From: DASVWH01 sp036389715
Lineage (GTDB): Bacteria > Acidobacteriota > Blastocatellia > Pyrinomonadales > Pyrinomonadaceae
Direction of reading: 5' to 3'
Length of the DNA stretch: 45,211 nucleotides
Assembly (NCBI GenBank): GCA_036389715.1
Contig: DASVWH010000179.1
Coordinates: 1 to 45,211, forward strand
Notes under the pieces: generated by a model
What the model was told of the DNA's origin: nothing
The model's database searches: none
What the model saw: the letters and a program-made list of their open reading frames with translations, nothing else
Program-made: the position numbers and the translations under genes
In this document: piece after piece, positions 8,221-17,106 of the stretch
Layout of the letters: each line of letters starts with the position of its first letter
How positions within the stretch are numbered: position 1 is the stretch's first letter

Positions 8221-9891
8221 CTAGGTCTCGTTCGCCTGCCCGAGCATCGGAATGTTGATGCCCTTGTCGCGCGCCGTCTCTTCGGCTTCCTCGTAGCCCG
8301 CGTCAACGTGGCGGGCGACGCCGAGGCCCGGATCGTTGGTCAGGACGCGATTGAGCCTGCGCGCGGCCTCCTCCGTGCCGTCCGCCACGGAGACCTGCCC
8401 GGCGTGCAGCGAGTAGCCAATGCCAACGCCGCCGCCATGATGAAACGAGACCCAGCTTGCGCCGCTCGCAGTGTTAAGCAGCGCGTTCAGGATGGGCCAG
8501 TCGGCAACGGCGTCCGAGCCGTCCTTCATCGCTTCGGTCTCGCGGAAGGGAGAGGCGACGGAGCCCGTGTCCAGGTGGTCGCGCCCGATGGCGATGGGCG
8601 CTTTCAAATCGCCGCGCCTGACCAGGTCGTTGATGGCCTCGCCCATCTCCGCGCGCTCGCCGTAGCCGAGCCAGCAGATGCGCGCCGGGAGTCCCTGAAA
8701 CCGCACGCGCTCGCGCGCCAGCCTGAGCCAGCGATTCAGCGTCCGGTCTGCGGGAAAAAGCTCCAGCGCGAGGTCGTCCGTGCGGCGGATGTCCTCGGCC
8801 TCGCCGGAGAGCGCGACCCAGCGGAAAGGGCCTTTGCCCTCGCAGAAGAGCGGGCGGATATACTCCGGCACAAAGCCCGGAATCTCGAAGGCGTCGGCGC
8901 ATCCGGCGTCAAAGGCCTGCTTGCGGATGTTGTTGCCGTAATCGAAGGTGACAGCGCCCGCGCGCTTGAGTTCAAGCATCGCCTCGACGTGCCGCGCCAT
9001 TGATTGCATGGAGCGTTCGACGTAGCCGCCGGGGTCCGTGCGCCGCAGGCCGTCGGCTTCTTCGAGGTTGAGTCCCGCCGGGACGTAGCCGTTGAGCGGG
9101 TCGTGCGCGCTCGTCTGGTCCGTCAGGGCGTCAACACGGACGCCGCGCCTGAGGAGTTCCGGCAGGACCTCCGCGCAGTTGCCGACCAGCCCGACCGAAA
9201 TGGCCTGCTTGTGCTCAAGCGCGTCTTCACAGATGCGGAGCGCGTCGTCCAGGTCAAGCGCCAGCCGGTCGCAGTAACCACCGCGGACGCGCCGCTCGAT
9301 GCGCGCGCGGTCAACGTCTATGCCGAGAAAGACCGCGCCGTTCAGGACGGCCGCGAGCGGTTGCGCGCCGCCCATCCCGCCCATCCCGCCGGAGACGACG
9401 AGCCTCCCGCTCAAGTCTCCGCCGAAATGGCGGTCCGCCATCGCCGCGAAGGTCTCGAACGTGCCCTGGACGATGCCCTGCGTGCCGATGTAAATCCAAC
9501 TGCCCGCGGTCATCTGCCCGTACATCATCAGCCCCTTGCGCTCCAGCTCGTGGAAGTTCTCCCAGTTGGCCCAGGCCCCGACCAGATTCGAGTTGGCGAT
9601 GAGGACGCGCGGCGCGTACTCGTGCGTGCGAAAGACGGCGACGGGTTTGCCCGACTGGACGAGCAGCGTCTGGTCCGTCTCAAGCTCCTGCAACTCGCGG
9701 ACGATGGCATCGAAGGCGGCCCAGTTGCGCGCGGCCTTGCCGGCCCCGCCGTAGACGACCAAATCTTCAGGACGCTCGGCCACGTCCGGGTCCAGGTTGT
9801 TCATCAGGCAGCGCAGCGCCGCCTCCTGATGCCAGCCCTTACAGTTGAGTCGAGCGCCGCGCGGCGCGCGTATCCTTCTAGGTGAACTCAT
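8221..9891 (-). CDS. hutU: Urocanate hydratase
   Basis: HutU adds water to urocanate to give imidazolone propionate, the second step of histidine breakdown, using tightly bound NAD. The 556-residue length is standard. Family hallmarks include RAPRG near the start, CKGWHQEAALRCLMNNLDP, the VYGGAGKAARNW and LLVQSGKPVAVFRTH stretches, the glycine-rich SGGMGGMGGAQPLA NAD-binding loop, and the DYGNNIRKQAFDAGC region. The first step (hutH) is encoded just upstream on the same strand, with a zinc-ribbon gene between. hutI and hutG are not in the window. Confidence 0.96.
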   Translation of the reverse strand: MSSPRRIRAPRGARLNCKGWHQEAALRCLMNNLDPDVAERPEDLVVYGGAGKAARNWAAFDAIVRELQELETDQTLLVQSGKPVAVFRTHEYAPRVLIANSNLVGAWANWENFHELERKGLMMYGQMTAGSWIYIGTQGIVQGTFETFAAMADRHFGGDLSGRLVVSGGMGGMGGAQPLAAVLNGAVFLGIDVDRARIERRVRGGYCDRLALDLDDALRICEDALEHKQAISVGLVGNCAEVLPELLRRGVRVDALTDQTSAHDPLNGYVPAGLNLEEADGLRRTDPGGYVERSMQSMARHVEAMLELKRAGAVTFDYGNNIRKQAFDAGCADAFEIPGFVPEYIRPLFCEGKGPFRWVALSGEAEDIRRTDDLALELFPADRTLNRWLRLARERVRFQGLPARICWLGYGERAEMGEAINDLVRRGDLKAPIAIGRDHLDTGSVASPFRETEAMKDGSDAVADWPILNALLNTASGASWVSFHHGGGVGIGYSLHAGQVSVADGTEEAARRLNRVLTNDPGLGVARHVDAGYEEAEETARDKGINIPMLGQANET

Positions 9892-9939
9892 GGCTCTCTC
9901 AAATCTTTCAGAGTCGCCGGAGACGGCGGCCCCGTAAAT

Positions 9940-10251
9940 TCACTTCTCGCCGGAGCCTCCCCAGAGACGGCTCAGCCAGCCGCCGCTCTCGCGCCTGGAA
10001 AGCTGTTCGAGCTCCCCGGCGTCGAGCCACGCGCCGCCGCAGCCGTTGCAGACATCAATCTCCACCTCTTCGACGACGACGCCTTCGAGCGTGCCTTCGC
10101 ACTTCGGGCAGCGCAGCGCGGCGGCCGCGGCAATCCTCGCCTGCTCCTCGGCCGTCATCTTCGCGCGCAATTTCTCGATGGTCTCGCGCTCCTTGCGCCG
10201 AAAATAGTCCTCTTCGAGAGCCTTCTTGCGATCCTCAAAAATGTCAGACAT
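9940..10251 (-). CDS. Zinc-ribbon protein (zf-TFIIB family)
   Basis: A 103-residue soluble protein. The N-terminal half is a highly charged helix (DRKKALEEDYFRRKEREtype). The C-terminal half carries the zf-TFIIB ribbon: CPKC, then CNGCGGAWLDAGELEQL. The family is widespread and of unknown role; it is presumed to bind zinc. It is encoded between hutH and hutU on the same strand (48 bp before hutU, about 160 bp after hutH), so it is probably transcribed with them, though nothing in the sequence shows a catalytic part in histidine breakdown. Confidence 0.82.
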   Translation of the reverse strand: MSDIFEDRKKALEEDYFRRKERETIEKLRAKMTAEEQARIAAAAALRCPKCEGTLEGVVVEEVEIDVCNGCGGAWLDAGELEQLSRRESGGWLSRLWGGSGEK

Positions 10252-10412
10252 GCTGTGTTCTCCTCTGAATCTTCAGGCACGGGCAGCAGCGGGCGATGCC
10301 CGTCGCTCAAGGGCTCGGCCCTGGCCGCTGCGGCTCGTGCGTGTCATCTGCTTAGTCCGTAATTTAATAACAGAAAAAGGGGCGAAGCGAGAAGCGGCGG
10401 CGCGTTCGGCGC

Positions 10413-11912
10413 TCAGAATTCAAGCTCGCCGCGACGGATACAGTCCGCGATTTTTTGAATGTCTTCAGCGAGCGCGCGGTCGCGCGTCAGGCGCGGGGCG
10501 TGAGAGCGAACGATTTCGTAAGCGCGGAGCACTCCCTTGCCCGGCCGCAGCGGCGCGCGGTATTCGAGCCCTTCGGCCGCGGCCAGCAGCTCTATGGCCA
10601 GCATGGACTCCGCATTCTCGACAATCGTGCGCAGCTTGAGGGCGGCGGTCATCCCCATCGAAACGTGGTCCTCTTTGCCACCCGAGGTCGGCAGGTTGTC
10701 AACTGAAGCCGGGTGCGCCAGGACCTTCATCTCGTTGAGCAGGGCGACGGCCGTGACCTGCGCGATCATGAAGCCGGAGGACGTGCCCGCCTGCGCCGTC
10801 AGGAAGGGCGGCAAGCCTTCGTTCATGTCCGGGTTGACGAGCCGTTCGATGCGGCGCTCGCTGATGCTCGCCAGGTCCGTCAGCGCAAAGGCCGCGTAGT
10901 CGAGCACGAGCGCCAGCGGAGCGCCGTGAAAATTGCCGCCCGACAAGACCTCTTCGCCGGGAGCGAAGACCAGCGGATTGTCCGTCGCAGAGCCCGTCTC
11001 GGTCTCTATGACCTCGCGCGCGTGAGCCAGTGCGCCGCGCACAGCGCCGTGCACCTGCGGCATACAACGCAGGCTGTAAGCATCCTGCACGCGCGGGTCG
11101 TCCAACAGGTGCGACTCCCTGATCTCGCTCTCGGCCAGCAACTCGCGCAGGTGCGCCGCCGCTTCGACCTGGCCCGGATGCGGGCGCGCGGAGTGTATCC
11201 GTTCGTCGAAGGCGACGGGCGTCCCGCGCAGGGCTTCGAGCGTCATCGCGCCCGCCACGTCCGCCAGGCGCGCCAGCCGCAGCGCCCTGTAAAGCGCCAG
11301 CCCGCCGACGGCCCCCATCGCCTGCGTCCCGTTCAAAAGGGCCAGGCCCTCCTTGGCTTCCAGTTGCAGGGGCTCCAGCGCGGCGCGGCGCATGGCCTCC
11401 GCGCCCGGCAATCTTTCTCCCCGGTAAAAGGCTTCGCCTTCGCCGATGACCACCAGCGCCAGGTGTGCCAGCGGGGCCAGGTCGCCGCTCGCACCGACCG
11501 AGCCCTTCTCGGGAATCAGAGGATGAACGCCGCGCTCCAGCATCGCGAGCAGCGTTTCGAGGACGACCGAACGCGCGCCGCTGTAGCCGAGCGCCAGCAC
11601 GTTTGCCCGCAGCAGGAGCATCGTGCGGGTCTCCGCCTCGGATAGAGCACGCCCCACCCCGCACGCATGGCTGCGCACCAGGTTCAGTTGCAGGTCCCTT
11701 AACTCCGACGCGATGATGTGAACATCCGAGAGCTTGCCGAAGCCCGTGTTAACGCCGTAAACGATGCGCCCCGAAGCGATGATCCGCTCGACCGCGAGGC
11801 GCGACGCCTCTACGCGCGCACGCGCCTCCGCCCCCAGAGCTACCTGCTGCGCGCCCCGCGAGACATCGAAAATCTGTTCGAGCGACAGCCTCTGGCCGTC
11901 AAGTTCAAGCAT
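10413..11912 (-). CDS. hutH: Histidine ammonia-lyase
   Basis: HutH removes ammonia from L-histidine to give trans-urocanate. The Ala-Ser-Gly triad that self-cyclises into the MIO electrophile is present in GSVGASGDLAPLAH near residue 142. Other family landmarks are YGVNTGFGKL, LNGTQAM, QDAYSLRCMPQVHG and the FHGAPLALVLDY segment. The length of 499 residues is typical. The ATG has no visible Shine-Dalgarno; instead one arm of an intergenic hairpin ends 11 nt upstream. It heads the run hutH - zf-TFIIB - hutU - suhB - small secreted protein. Confidence 0.96.
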   Translation of the reverse strand: MLELDGQRLSLEQIFDVSRGAQQVALGAEARARVEASRLAVERIIASGRIVYGVNTGFGKLSDVHIIASELRDLQLNLVRSHACGVGRALSEAETRTMLLLRANVLALGYSGARSVVLETLLAMLERGVHPLIPEKGSVGASGDLAPLAHLALVVIGEGEAFYRGERLPGAEAMRRAALEPLQLEAKEGLALLNGTQAMGAVGGLALYRALRLARLADVAGAMTLEALRGTPVAFDERIHSARPHPGQVEAAAHLRELLAESEIRESHLLDDPRVQDAYSLRCMPQVHGAVRGALAHAREVIETETGSATDNPLVFAPGEEVLSGGNFHGAPLALVLDYAAFALTDLASISERRIERLVNPDMNEGLPPFLTAQAGTSSGFMIAQVTAVALLNEMKVLAHPASVDNLPTSGGKEDHVSMGMTAALKLRTIVENAESMLAIELLAAAEGLEYRAPLRPGKGVLRAYEIVRSHAPRLTRDRALAEDIQKIADCIRRGELEF

Positions 11913-11923
11913 AAGCAGTAATC

Positions 11924-12005
11924 GGTTTTCAGTTTTCGGTTTTCAGTTTTCAGTTAAGAGGCGCGCTGTTTTTAACTGAAAACTGAAAACCGAAAACTGA
12001 AAACT
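11924..12005. repeat. Intergenic heptamer-repeat hairpin B (TTTTCAG units)
   Basis: Left arm (11924-11957) is a run of 7-bp units TTTTCAG / TTTTCGG; right arm (11972-12005) is its near-perfect reverse complement (AACTGAAAACTGAAAACCG...). The loop is about 14 nt. The element fills nearly all of the space between the end of the DUF2270 gene and the start of hutH, ending 11 nt before the hutH ATG. Confidence 0.9.
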
Positions 12006-12015
12006 ATCTATTTGA

Positions 12016-12981
12016 CTATCTATTTATCGTCTCTTCCGTGACCGGCGTTCTGTCGGGCGTCTCGGTCGTGTCGAGCCTTTTGAACTCGCCCGTGCTGGTG
12101 GTCCGCACGCGCTGGCGCGCTCGCTTGGCGCGGCGCTCGGTGGCGTTGCGCGCGCTGGCCACTTCGCGGCCGAGGCGCGGGATGCGCGTCAAACGGCTCA
12201 ACGAAAATTCGTGACGCGGGAGGACTTCGCCCGTGGCTTCGCGCAATCTGACGGTCGCGACGGCGAAGACCAGCAGCCCCAGGTTGAAGATGACCCCGAT
12301 GAAAAAGATGGCCGAGCCCGGCACGACTCCGACCGAGGCGCGCCCCAGGAATTCGCCGAAAGAGAGCGCGGGCTTCGGATGAAGATAAACCTTCAAATTC
12401 CAGCTCAGCGCCAGCAGGATGAATATCCAGAGATAGTTGCGGCGCAATCGTCGCCCGACCGCTTCCCACTCGCTGATGGTGAAATGCGGCGTAATCAGAT
12501 CGTCGGCCAGGTGCGCGGCCCAGCCCTTGTCCATCAATCCCCCGACCCTCAGAAGCTGCGCGAAGTATCCGGTCTCCAGCACGCGGACGCGGCTCGACCA
12601 GATTTCGTAGTAACGATAACGCCGCGCTTCCATGAAGAGAAAAAAGGCCACCAGAATGGAGTTGATGAGAATCACGAAGTGCGGATTATTGACCGAGCTG
12701 AAGGCGAAAGAGAGCGTTGCGCCCGCCGTGATGACGGCCCAGTTGGTCGTCGTGTCCAGACGGTTGCGCCAGGTGTTCGAACGCTGCACCTCGCCGCGAT
12801 AGAAATGGACCATCGCGGCATTGAACTCCGCCGGGGTGAGCTTCGGCACTGCGCTCGTCGGACCTGTGGGGGTTGTCGCGGCGGGTGGACTCCCGGCCGG
12901 GCCGGGGGCTCTCAAGCGGCCTGAATTGCGTTCGCTGCCAGGCAAGGGACCGGTTCTTCCTGGCCGCACATCGGAACTCAT
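12016..12981 (-). CDS. DUF2270 integral membrane protein
   Basis: A 321-residue protein with a proline-rich hydrophilic N-terminus (about 55 residues), then the segment MVHFYRGEVQRSNTWRNRLD that marks the DUF2270 family. Membrane stretches follow: WAVITAGATLSFAFSS, FVILINSILVAFFLF, and in the second half LWIFILLALSWNLKVYL and IFFIGVIFNLGLLVFAV. The C-terminus is basic and probably cytoplasmic. No function is known for the family. The gene lies upstream of hutH on the same strand but is separated by repeat hairpin B, so co-expression is uncertain. The 12982-13280 spacer above it shows no gene. Confidence 0.82.
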   Translation of the reverse strand: MSSDVRPGRTGPLPGSERNSGRLRAPGPAGSPPAATTPTGPTSAVPKLTPAEFNAAMVHFYRGEVQRSNTWRNRLDTTTNWAVITAGATLSFAFSSVNNPHFVILINSILVAFFLFMEARRYRYYEIWSSRVRVLETGYFAQLLRVGGLMDKGWAAHLADDLITPHFTISEWEAVGRRLRRNYLWIFILLALSWNLKVYLHPKPALSFGEFLGRASVGVVPGSAIFFIGVIFNLGLLVFAVATVRLREATGEVLPRHEFSLSRLTRIPRLGREVASARNATERRAKRARQRVRTTSTGEFKRLDTTETPDRTPVTEETINR

Positions 12982-13280
12982 CGCGTCGAAGTTTGCTTCT
13001 CCTGACCTGTAAGACAGAGCTAACGGCCGCGCCCGCGGGCGGCGGCCCCTGTAGATAATAGCACGCGGCGCGCCCGCCGGGTTGATTATTCCAGCATCCG
13101 TCGGGCAGAGAAATCACCCGGACGGAAGGCTTGGCCAGAATCGTCTTCGAGTGGCCCGGCGAGGGCGCGCGGCCCGTCTCCTGCCCGGCCAGACAAGGCT
13201 TTCGGCGGCTGCACGCGGATGCCTCTCGAAGCCTTTTCAAGTCTGGCCCAAGGAGCATGCAAACGTCAAAGGCTGCTCGC

Positions 13281-13310
13281 TTGACAGCCTGCCGAGCCCG
13301 CCCATATATT
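13281..13310 (+). promoter_or_regulatory. Sigma70-type promoter of tadA
   Basis: TTGACA at 13281-13286 is followed, after 18 nt, by TATATT (13305-13310). The predicted start of transcription is close to 13317, so the leader of tadA would be only about 17-29 nt. The rest of the 12982-13333 spacer holds GC-rich sequence without a recognisable gene. Confidence 0.7.
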
Positions 13311-13333
13311 GAGCTTTGCGTTGAGAGCAGCTT

Positions 13334-13855
13334 GTGAGCACCCTTATGCCAGACGCGGAGCAAGACGGCGAAGCGCGCTGGATGCGCCAGGCTTTAGCGG
13401 CGGCCGAAGAGGCCCGCTCACGCGGCGAAGTGCCCGTCGGCGCTTGCGTCGTCGGGGGCGACGGGCAACTGCTGCTGGCGAGCGCGGGCAACCGGACGCG
13501 CACCGATTGCGACCCGACCGCGCACGCGGAAATCCTCGCACTGCGCGAGGCCGCGCAGAGCTTCGGTAACTACAGGTTGACGGGCGCGGTCGTTTATTCG
13601 ACCATCGAGCCGTGCGCGATGTGCGCCGGAGCGTTGATTCAGGCCAGGGTCAGGCGGATAGTCTACGGCGCACGCGACGGGCGCGCCGGGGCAGTCGAAT
13701 CGCACTTTCGCATCTGCGACTCGCGTTCTTTGAATCACCGAATAGAAATCAGCTCAGGCTTGCTCGAAGCGGAATGCCGCGAGATGATGCAGCAGTTTTT
13801 TCGGGCGAGACGAAAAATCAGGGAGCCAGCGCCAGGTGCGCAGGACGAGAGTTAG
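13334..13855 (+). CDS. tadA: tRNA-specific adenosine deaminase
   Basis: TadA converts A34 to inosine in tRNA-Arg(ACG), allowing one tRNA to read several arginine codons. The 173-residue protein has the cytidine-deaminase fold: the HAEILAL motif supplies the zinc-binding His and catalytic Glu, and PCAMCAGAL supplies the two zinc-binding Cys. The GTG at 13334 gives a short N-terminal extension; the ATG at 13346 (MPDAEQDGEARWMRQAL) is an equally good start. In other bacteria, including Bacillus subtilis, tadA lies next to the SRP RNA gene and dnaX; here those genes are 15 kb away, across a putative island. Confidence 0.93.
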   Translation: MSTLMPDAEQDGEARWMRQALAAAEEARSRGEVPVGACVVGGDGQLLLASAGNRTRTDCDPTAHAEILALREAAQSFGNYRLTGAVVYSTIEPCAMCAGALIQARVRRIVYGARDGRAGAVESHFRICDSRSLNHRIEISSGLLEAECREMMQQFFRARRKIREPAPGAQDES

Positions 13856-13979
13856 GACAAAGCCTTCGACTTTGAAGCATGTTTCGACTTTGAACATGTA
13901 TTGATGGATTGCGGCATCACGCCGCGCGGCACGTCCAGACTTTACCCTTTCGCCTTGATCCTTTTTCCGTCTAGCTTAT

Positions 13980-14069
13980 GGAGAGGTCGCATAGTGGCTT
14001 AGTGCACCGGTCTCGAAAACCGGAGTGGGGGAAACTCCACCGTGGGTTCAAATCCCACCCTCTCCGCCA
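13980..14069 (+). tRNA. tRNA-Ser (anticodon CGA)
   Basis: A 90-nt class II tRNA with acceptor stem GGAGAGG / CCTCTCC, discriminator G and encoded CCA. The anticodon stem CCGGT / ACCGG encloses the loop CTCGAAA, giving anticodon CGA (reads UCG). A long variable arm (AGTGGGGGAAACTCCAC) and T-arm GTGGG-TTCAAAT-CCCAC confirm the serine type. A recombinase remnant begins 23 bp downstream and a decayed copy of positions 14012-14070 lies at 28389-28446, so the gene appears to be an island attachment site. Confidence 0.96.
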
Positions 14070-14091
14070 CATCTCTTTCAGATTCAAACCC

Positions 14092-14415
14092 CTAAAACTG
14101 CTCCCCGTACGCTTCCGATGACCCCTGCTCTTGCTGTTGGTGTAAGGTTGGTGTACCAAAAGTCAGGAGCTTGCCTCGCTCCAATGCGTTGACCGCATCG
14201 CGGAGTCTTTGCGGGACGGCATAAGCATACCCGTGTGTGACCTTCGTATTTCGTCTCTTGTCCGGCGTGGTCGAGTGGCCCAGCAGGGCGGCGGTGTCGT
14301 CCTCGCGGACGTTCGACGCCCTGAGCCTCGCGGCGAAGGTGTGCCGGAGGTCCTGGAAGTGGAGGCCGCCGGTCCAGGCTTGTTGATCTGTATCTACGGC
14401 TATCCCGGTGGTGAG
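14092..14415 (-). pseudogene. Tyrosine recombinase (integrase), C-terminal remnant
   Basis: An open frame without a start codon, closed upstream by TAA at 14416-14418. The conceptual translation reads GGLHFQDLRHTFAARL, then AALLGHSTT, then VTHGYAYAVPQRLRDAV. This matches the catalytic half of tyrosine recombinases: box II Arg (LRHTF, with Gln in place of the usual first His), the LLGHS histidine, and the nucleophilic Tyr in the YAxxxPxxLRDAV context. The N-terminal DNA-binding domain and box I Arg are missing, so it cannot be active alone. It ends 23 bp from the tRNA-Ser 3' end, a classic integrase position. Confidence 0.8.
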
Positions 14416-14507
14416 TTAGTCTTCAAACACGGCGTCGCAGTCAACCCGCAATCCGATGGTGGGGCTGAAGCGCGAGAGAAGGTGCGCGCCGTTTAAGGAG
14501 TGTAGCT

Positions 14508-16262
14508 ATGGCTCAGACGGCAGCGGATGTCCTCGTCGAAGGCATCATTGACTGGGGCGTGGATACGGTCTTCGGCATCCCCGGCGATGGCATCAACGGG
14601 ATTATGGAGGCGTTACGCACACGGCAGGATCGCGTGCGCTTCATACAGGTGCGCCACGAAGAGGCCGCAGCGTTCATGGCCTGCGCCTATGCCAAGTACA
14701 CGGGGCGTCTAGGCTGCTGCCTGGCCACCTCAGGCCCCGGCGGTATTCATCTCCTGAACGGCCTCTACGACGCCAAGCTCGATCAAGCGCCCGTGCTCGC
14801 TATTACGGGACAGACATACTCCGATCTGAAGGGGAGCAAATTTCAACAGGAAGTGAACATGACGCTCCTCTTTGAGGACGTGACCGTCTATAACCAGGAG
14901 GTCATCAATCCGAATCAGGTCGAGATGCTGATAAATGAGGCGTGCCGCCACGCGCTCAATCATCGCGGAGTGTCGCACATCACCTTTCCGGTGGATTACC
15001 AGGAGGCCGAGCCTACCGGCCGTGTTTCAATGCATAAGGTCAAGGGGGCGACGACGAGCCGCTGGTCGCCGCCGTCCGCCGTCCCACCGGAAGATGAGCT
15101 GAGGCTTGCGGGCTTCATTCTCAACGAGGCGAAGAGGCCGGTCATCCTCGTCGGTCAGGGCGCACTGGGCGCGGGCAGCGAAGTGATCGAGATCGCAGAG
15201 AAACTCGGCGCTCCCATTGTCAAAGCCCTGCTCGGCAAAGCGGTCGTTCCCGACGACCATCCTTTGACCACAGGCGGTCTCGGACTCCTCGGCACAACAC
15301 CTTCACAAGAGGCGATGGAGCAGGCCGACGCCCTGCTGATTATCGGCTCATCCTTTCCGTACACGGAATATTTGCCGAAGCCCGATCAAGCCAAGGGCGT
15401 GCAGATTGACGACAAGGCCGACCGCATCGGTTTGCGCTTTCCCATCGAGGTCGGCCTTGTTGGCGACGCGAAGCCGACTGTCGCGGCGCTCTCGCGCTTC
15501 GTCGAGCGCAAAGAGGATCGCAGTTTTCTCGAACAGGCGCAGGAGGGGATGAAAGATTGGTGGGAACTGATGCGCACGCGTGCGATGAAGACGGATGTGC
15601 CCATCAAGCCGCAGCGCGTGGCCTGGGAGTTGTCCGAAGCGGCAGCCGGTGACGCCATCATCTCGACGGATTCCGGGACGATTACGACCTGGGTCGCCCG
15701 CCAGTTCAAAATCAGGGGAACGCAGAAGTTCAGTTGCTCAGGCACGCTCTCGACGATGGCCTGCGCGCTGCCCTACAGCATCGCCGCCAAGATAGCTTAC
15801 CCGGAAAGACAGTCCATCGCCTTTGTCGGTGACGGCGGCTTCACGATGCTCATGGGAGAGTTCCTGACAGCCGTGAAATACAACCTGCCCATCGTCGTCG
15901 TGATTATCAAGAACAACACGCTCGGCCAGATCAAGTGGGAGCAGGTCGTGTTTTTAGGCAACCCAGAGTACGGGTGCGAGTTGCACAACCCCGATTTCGC
16001 CAAGTATGCCGAAGCCTGCGGTGGTTTAGGCTTCACGGTCGAGCGTCCTGAAGAGATTCGCCCGGCGCTGGAACGTGCTCTGGCATCCGGCAAACCCTCA
16101 ATCGTCGAGGTGGTCGTTGACCCGTTCGAGCCGCCGATGCCGCCGAAGGTGAGTGTGGAGCAGGCGCTTCATTTCGGCGAAGCGCTGGTCAAAGGCCAGC
16201 CCGCAGGCGGTAAGATCGCCTTGACTCTCTTCCGCGACAAATTAAGCGAACTGTTTAAATAA
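14508..16262 (+). CDS. Thiamine-diphosphate enzyme, pyruvate oxidase / pyruvate:quinone oxidoreductase type
   Basis: An intact 584-residue member of the acetolactate synthase/pyruvate oxidase family. The N-terminal TPP-pyrimidine domain has the catalytic-type glutamate in VRHEEAAAFMA; the middle domain has a Rossmann-like fold (RPVILVGQGALGAGSEV); the C-terminal domain carries the TPP/Mg motif GDGGFTMLMGEF ending in KNNTLG. PoxB-like enzymes decarboxylate pyruvate to acetate and CO2 and pass electrons to quinone or oxygen. The C-terminus lacks an obvious PoxB membrane-binding helix, so the electron acceptor is uncertain. AAGGAG lies 9 nt before the ATG. It is the first complete gene of the island. 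Confidence 0.85.
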   Translation: MAQTAADVLVEGIIDWGVDTVFGIPGDGINGIMEALRTRQDRVRFIQVRHEEAAAFMACAYAKYTGRLGCCLATSGPGGIHLLNGLYDAKLDQAPVLAITGQTYSDLKGSKFQQEVNMTLLFEDVTVYNQEVINPNQVEMLINEACRHALNHRGVSHITFPVDYQEAEPTGRVSMHKVKGATTSRWSPPSAVPPEDELRLAGFILNEAKRPVILVGQGALGAGSEVIEIAEKLGAPIVKALLGKAVVPDDHPLTTGGLGLLGTTPSQEAMEQADALLIIGSSFPYTEYLPKPDQAKGVQIDDKADRIGLRFPIEVGLVGDAKPTVAALSRFVERKEDRSFLEQAQEGMKDWWELMRTRAMKTDVPIKPQRVAWELSEAAAGDAIISTDSGTITTWVARQFKIRGTQKFSCSGTLSTMACALPYSIAAKIAYPERQSIAFVGDGGFTMLMGEFLTAVKYNLPIVVVIIKNNTLGQIKWEQVVFLGNPEYGCELHNPDFAKYAEACGGLGFTVERPEEIRPALERALASGKPSIVEVVVDPFEPPMPPKVSVEQALHFGEALVKGQPAGGKIALTLFRDKLSELFK

Positions 16263-16491
16263 GCCTGGGAATTATGAGGGGCGATGAATCGAACAACTCT
16301 CCCGAAGGGGCCGAAATGTCGGGGAGCCGGTCTCGCTCCGGCTCGCCACCACACCTGAAACACAGTTCCTGACGATGGAGAAAGCTATGATGGTGAACGC
16401 GGCCGGGCATGGCGGTGCGATCTTTCATCAGCCCGACGCGGCTGCGCGAACGTATAGAGCGAGCGGCAGAGGCGGGTCTGCGTGAGCGGCG

Positions 16492-17081
16492 GTGGCGACA
16501 CAATCAATTTCCGTGCTGGGAACGCTGCTGGCGGATCAGTTCGGCTCATACCGCGAGCCCTTGCTTTTCTTCACTCTCTCTCTGTTTCTCCTGGGCTGCA
16601 TGCTCTATCTTATTCTCATCACGCTCATCTTTTATCGCTTTACGTTCATCAACCTCACTACCGCGATGCTTACTCCCCCCTACTGGATTAACATGGGAGC
16701 GGTCGCCATCACGACGCTCGCCGGAGCCAGGCTGATTATAGCCGCCCCACATGGAGCTTTCTCGGCGAGATTCTGCCGTTCCTCAAAGGCTTTACTTTGT
16801 TCTTCTGGGCGGCGGGAACCTGGTGGATTCCGTTGCTCTTCATCCTGGGGGCCTGGCGGCATCTGCACAAGCATTTCCCGCTCGTTTACGACCCGCAGTA
16901 CTGGGGGATGGTCTTCCCCTTAGGCATGTACACGGTCTGCACTTTTCAACTATCGAAGGCGCTTAATCTGGCTTTCCTCTTGCCCATCCCGTGCGTCTTT
17001 ATCCTGGTCGCCCTCGCAGCCTGGCTTCTTACGTTCGTCGGGTTGATTCACAGCTTACTGATTAAGAGGAGCCGGAATTAA
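16492..17081 (+). pseudogene. TDT-family (TehA/SLAC1-like) transporter, 5'-truncated and frameshifted
   Basis: Two frames together encode the last half of a tellurite-resistance/dicarboxylate transporter (TDT) protein. The first (from GTG 16492) reads VATQSISVLGTLLA, two membrane segments, then PPYWINMGAVAITTLAGARL. Near 16749 the homology jumps to another frame: SFLGEILPFLKGF, FFWAAGTWWIPLLFILGAWRH, YDPQYWGMVFPLGMYTVC and a last membrane segment to 17081. One base appears to be missing at the junction. A TGA at 16483 closes the frame upstream, so the N-terminal membrane segments are gone. Such channels move dicarboxylates or sulfite; this copy is almost surely inactive. The 16263-16485 stretch before it shows nothing I recognise. 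Confidence 0.7.
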
Positions 17082-17106
17082 GCTTTCTGCATTACTATAA
17101 GGCTCG

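Noticed and set aside
14209..14496. Plus-strand ORF of 95 residues
   Set aside because: It lies antisense to the integrase remnant and has a composition typical of shadow frames.
16409..16735. ORF of 108 residues before the TDT remnant
   Set aside because: It overlaps the frame with clear transporter homology, has no recognisable motif and lacks a ribosome site; treated as a shadow reading.
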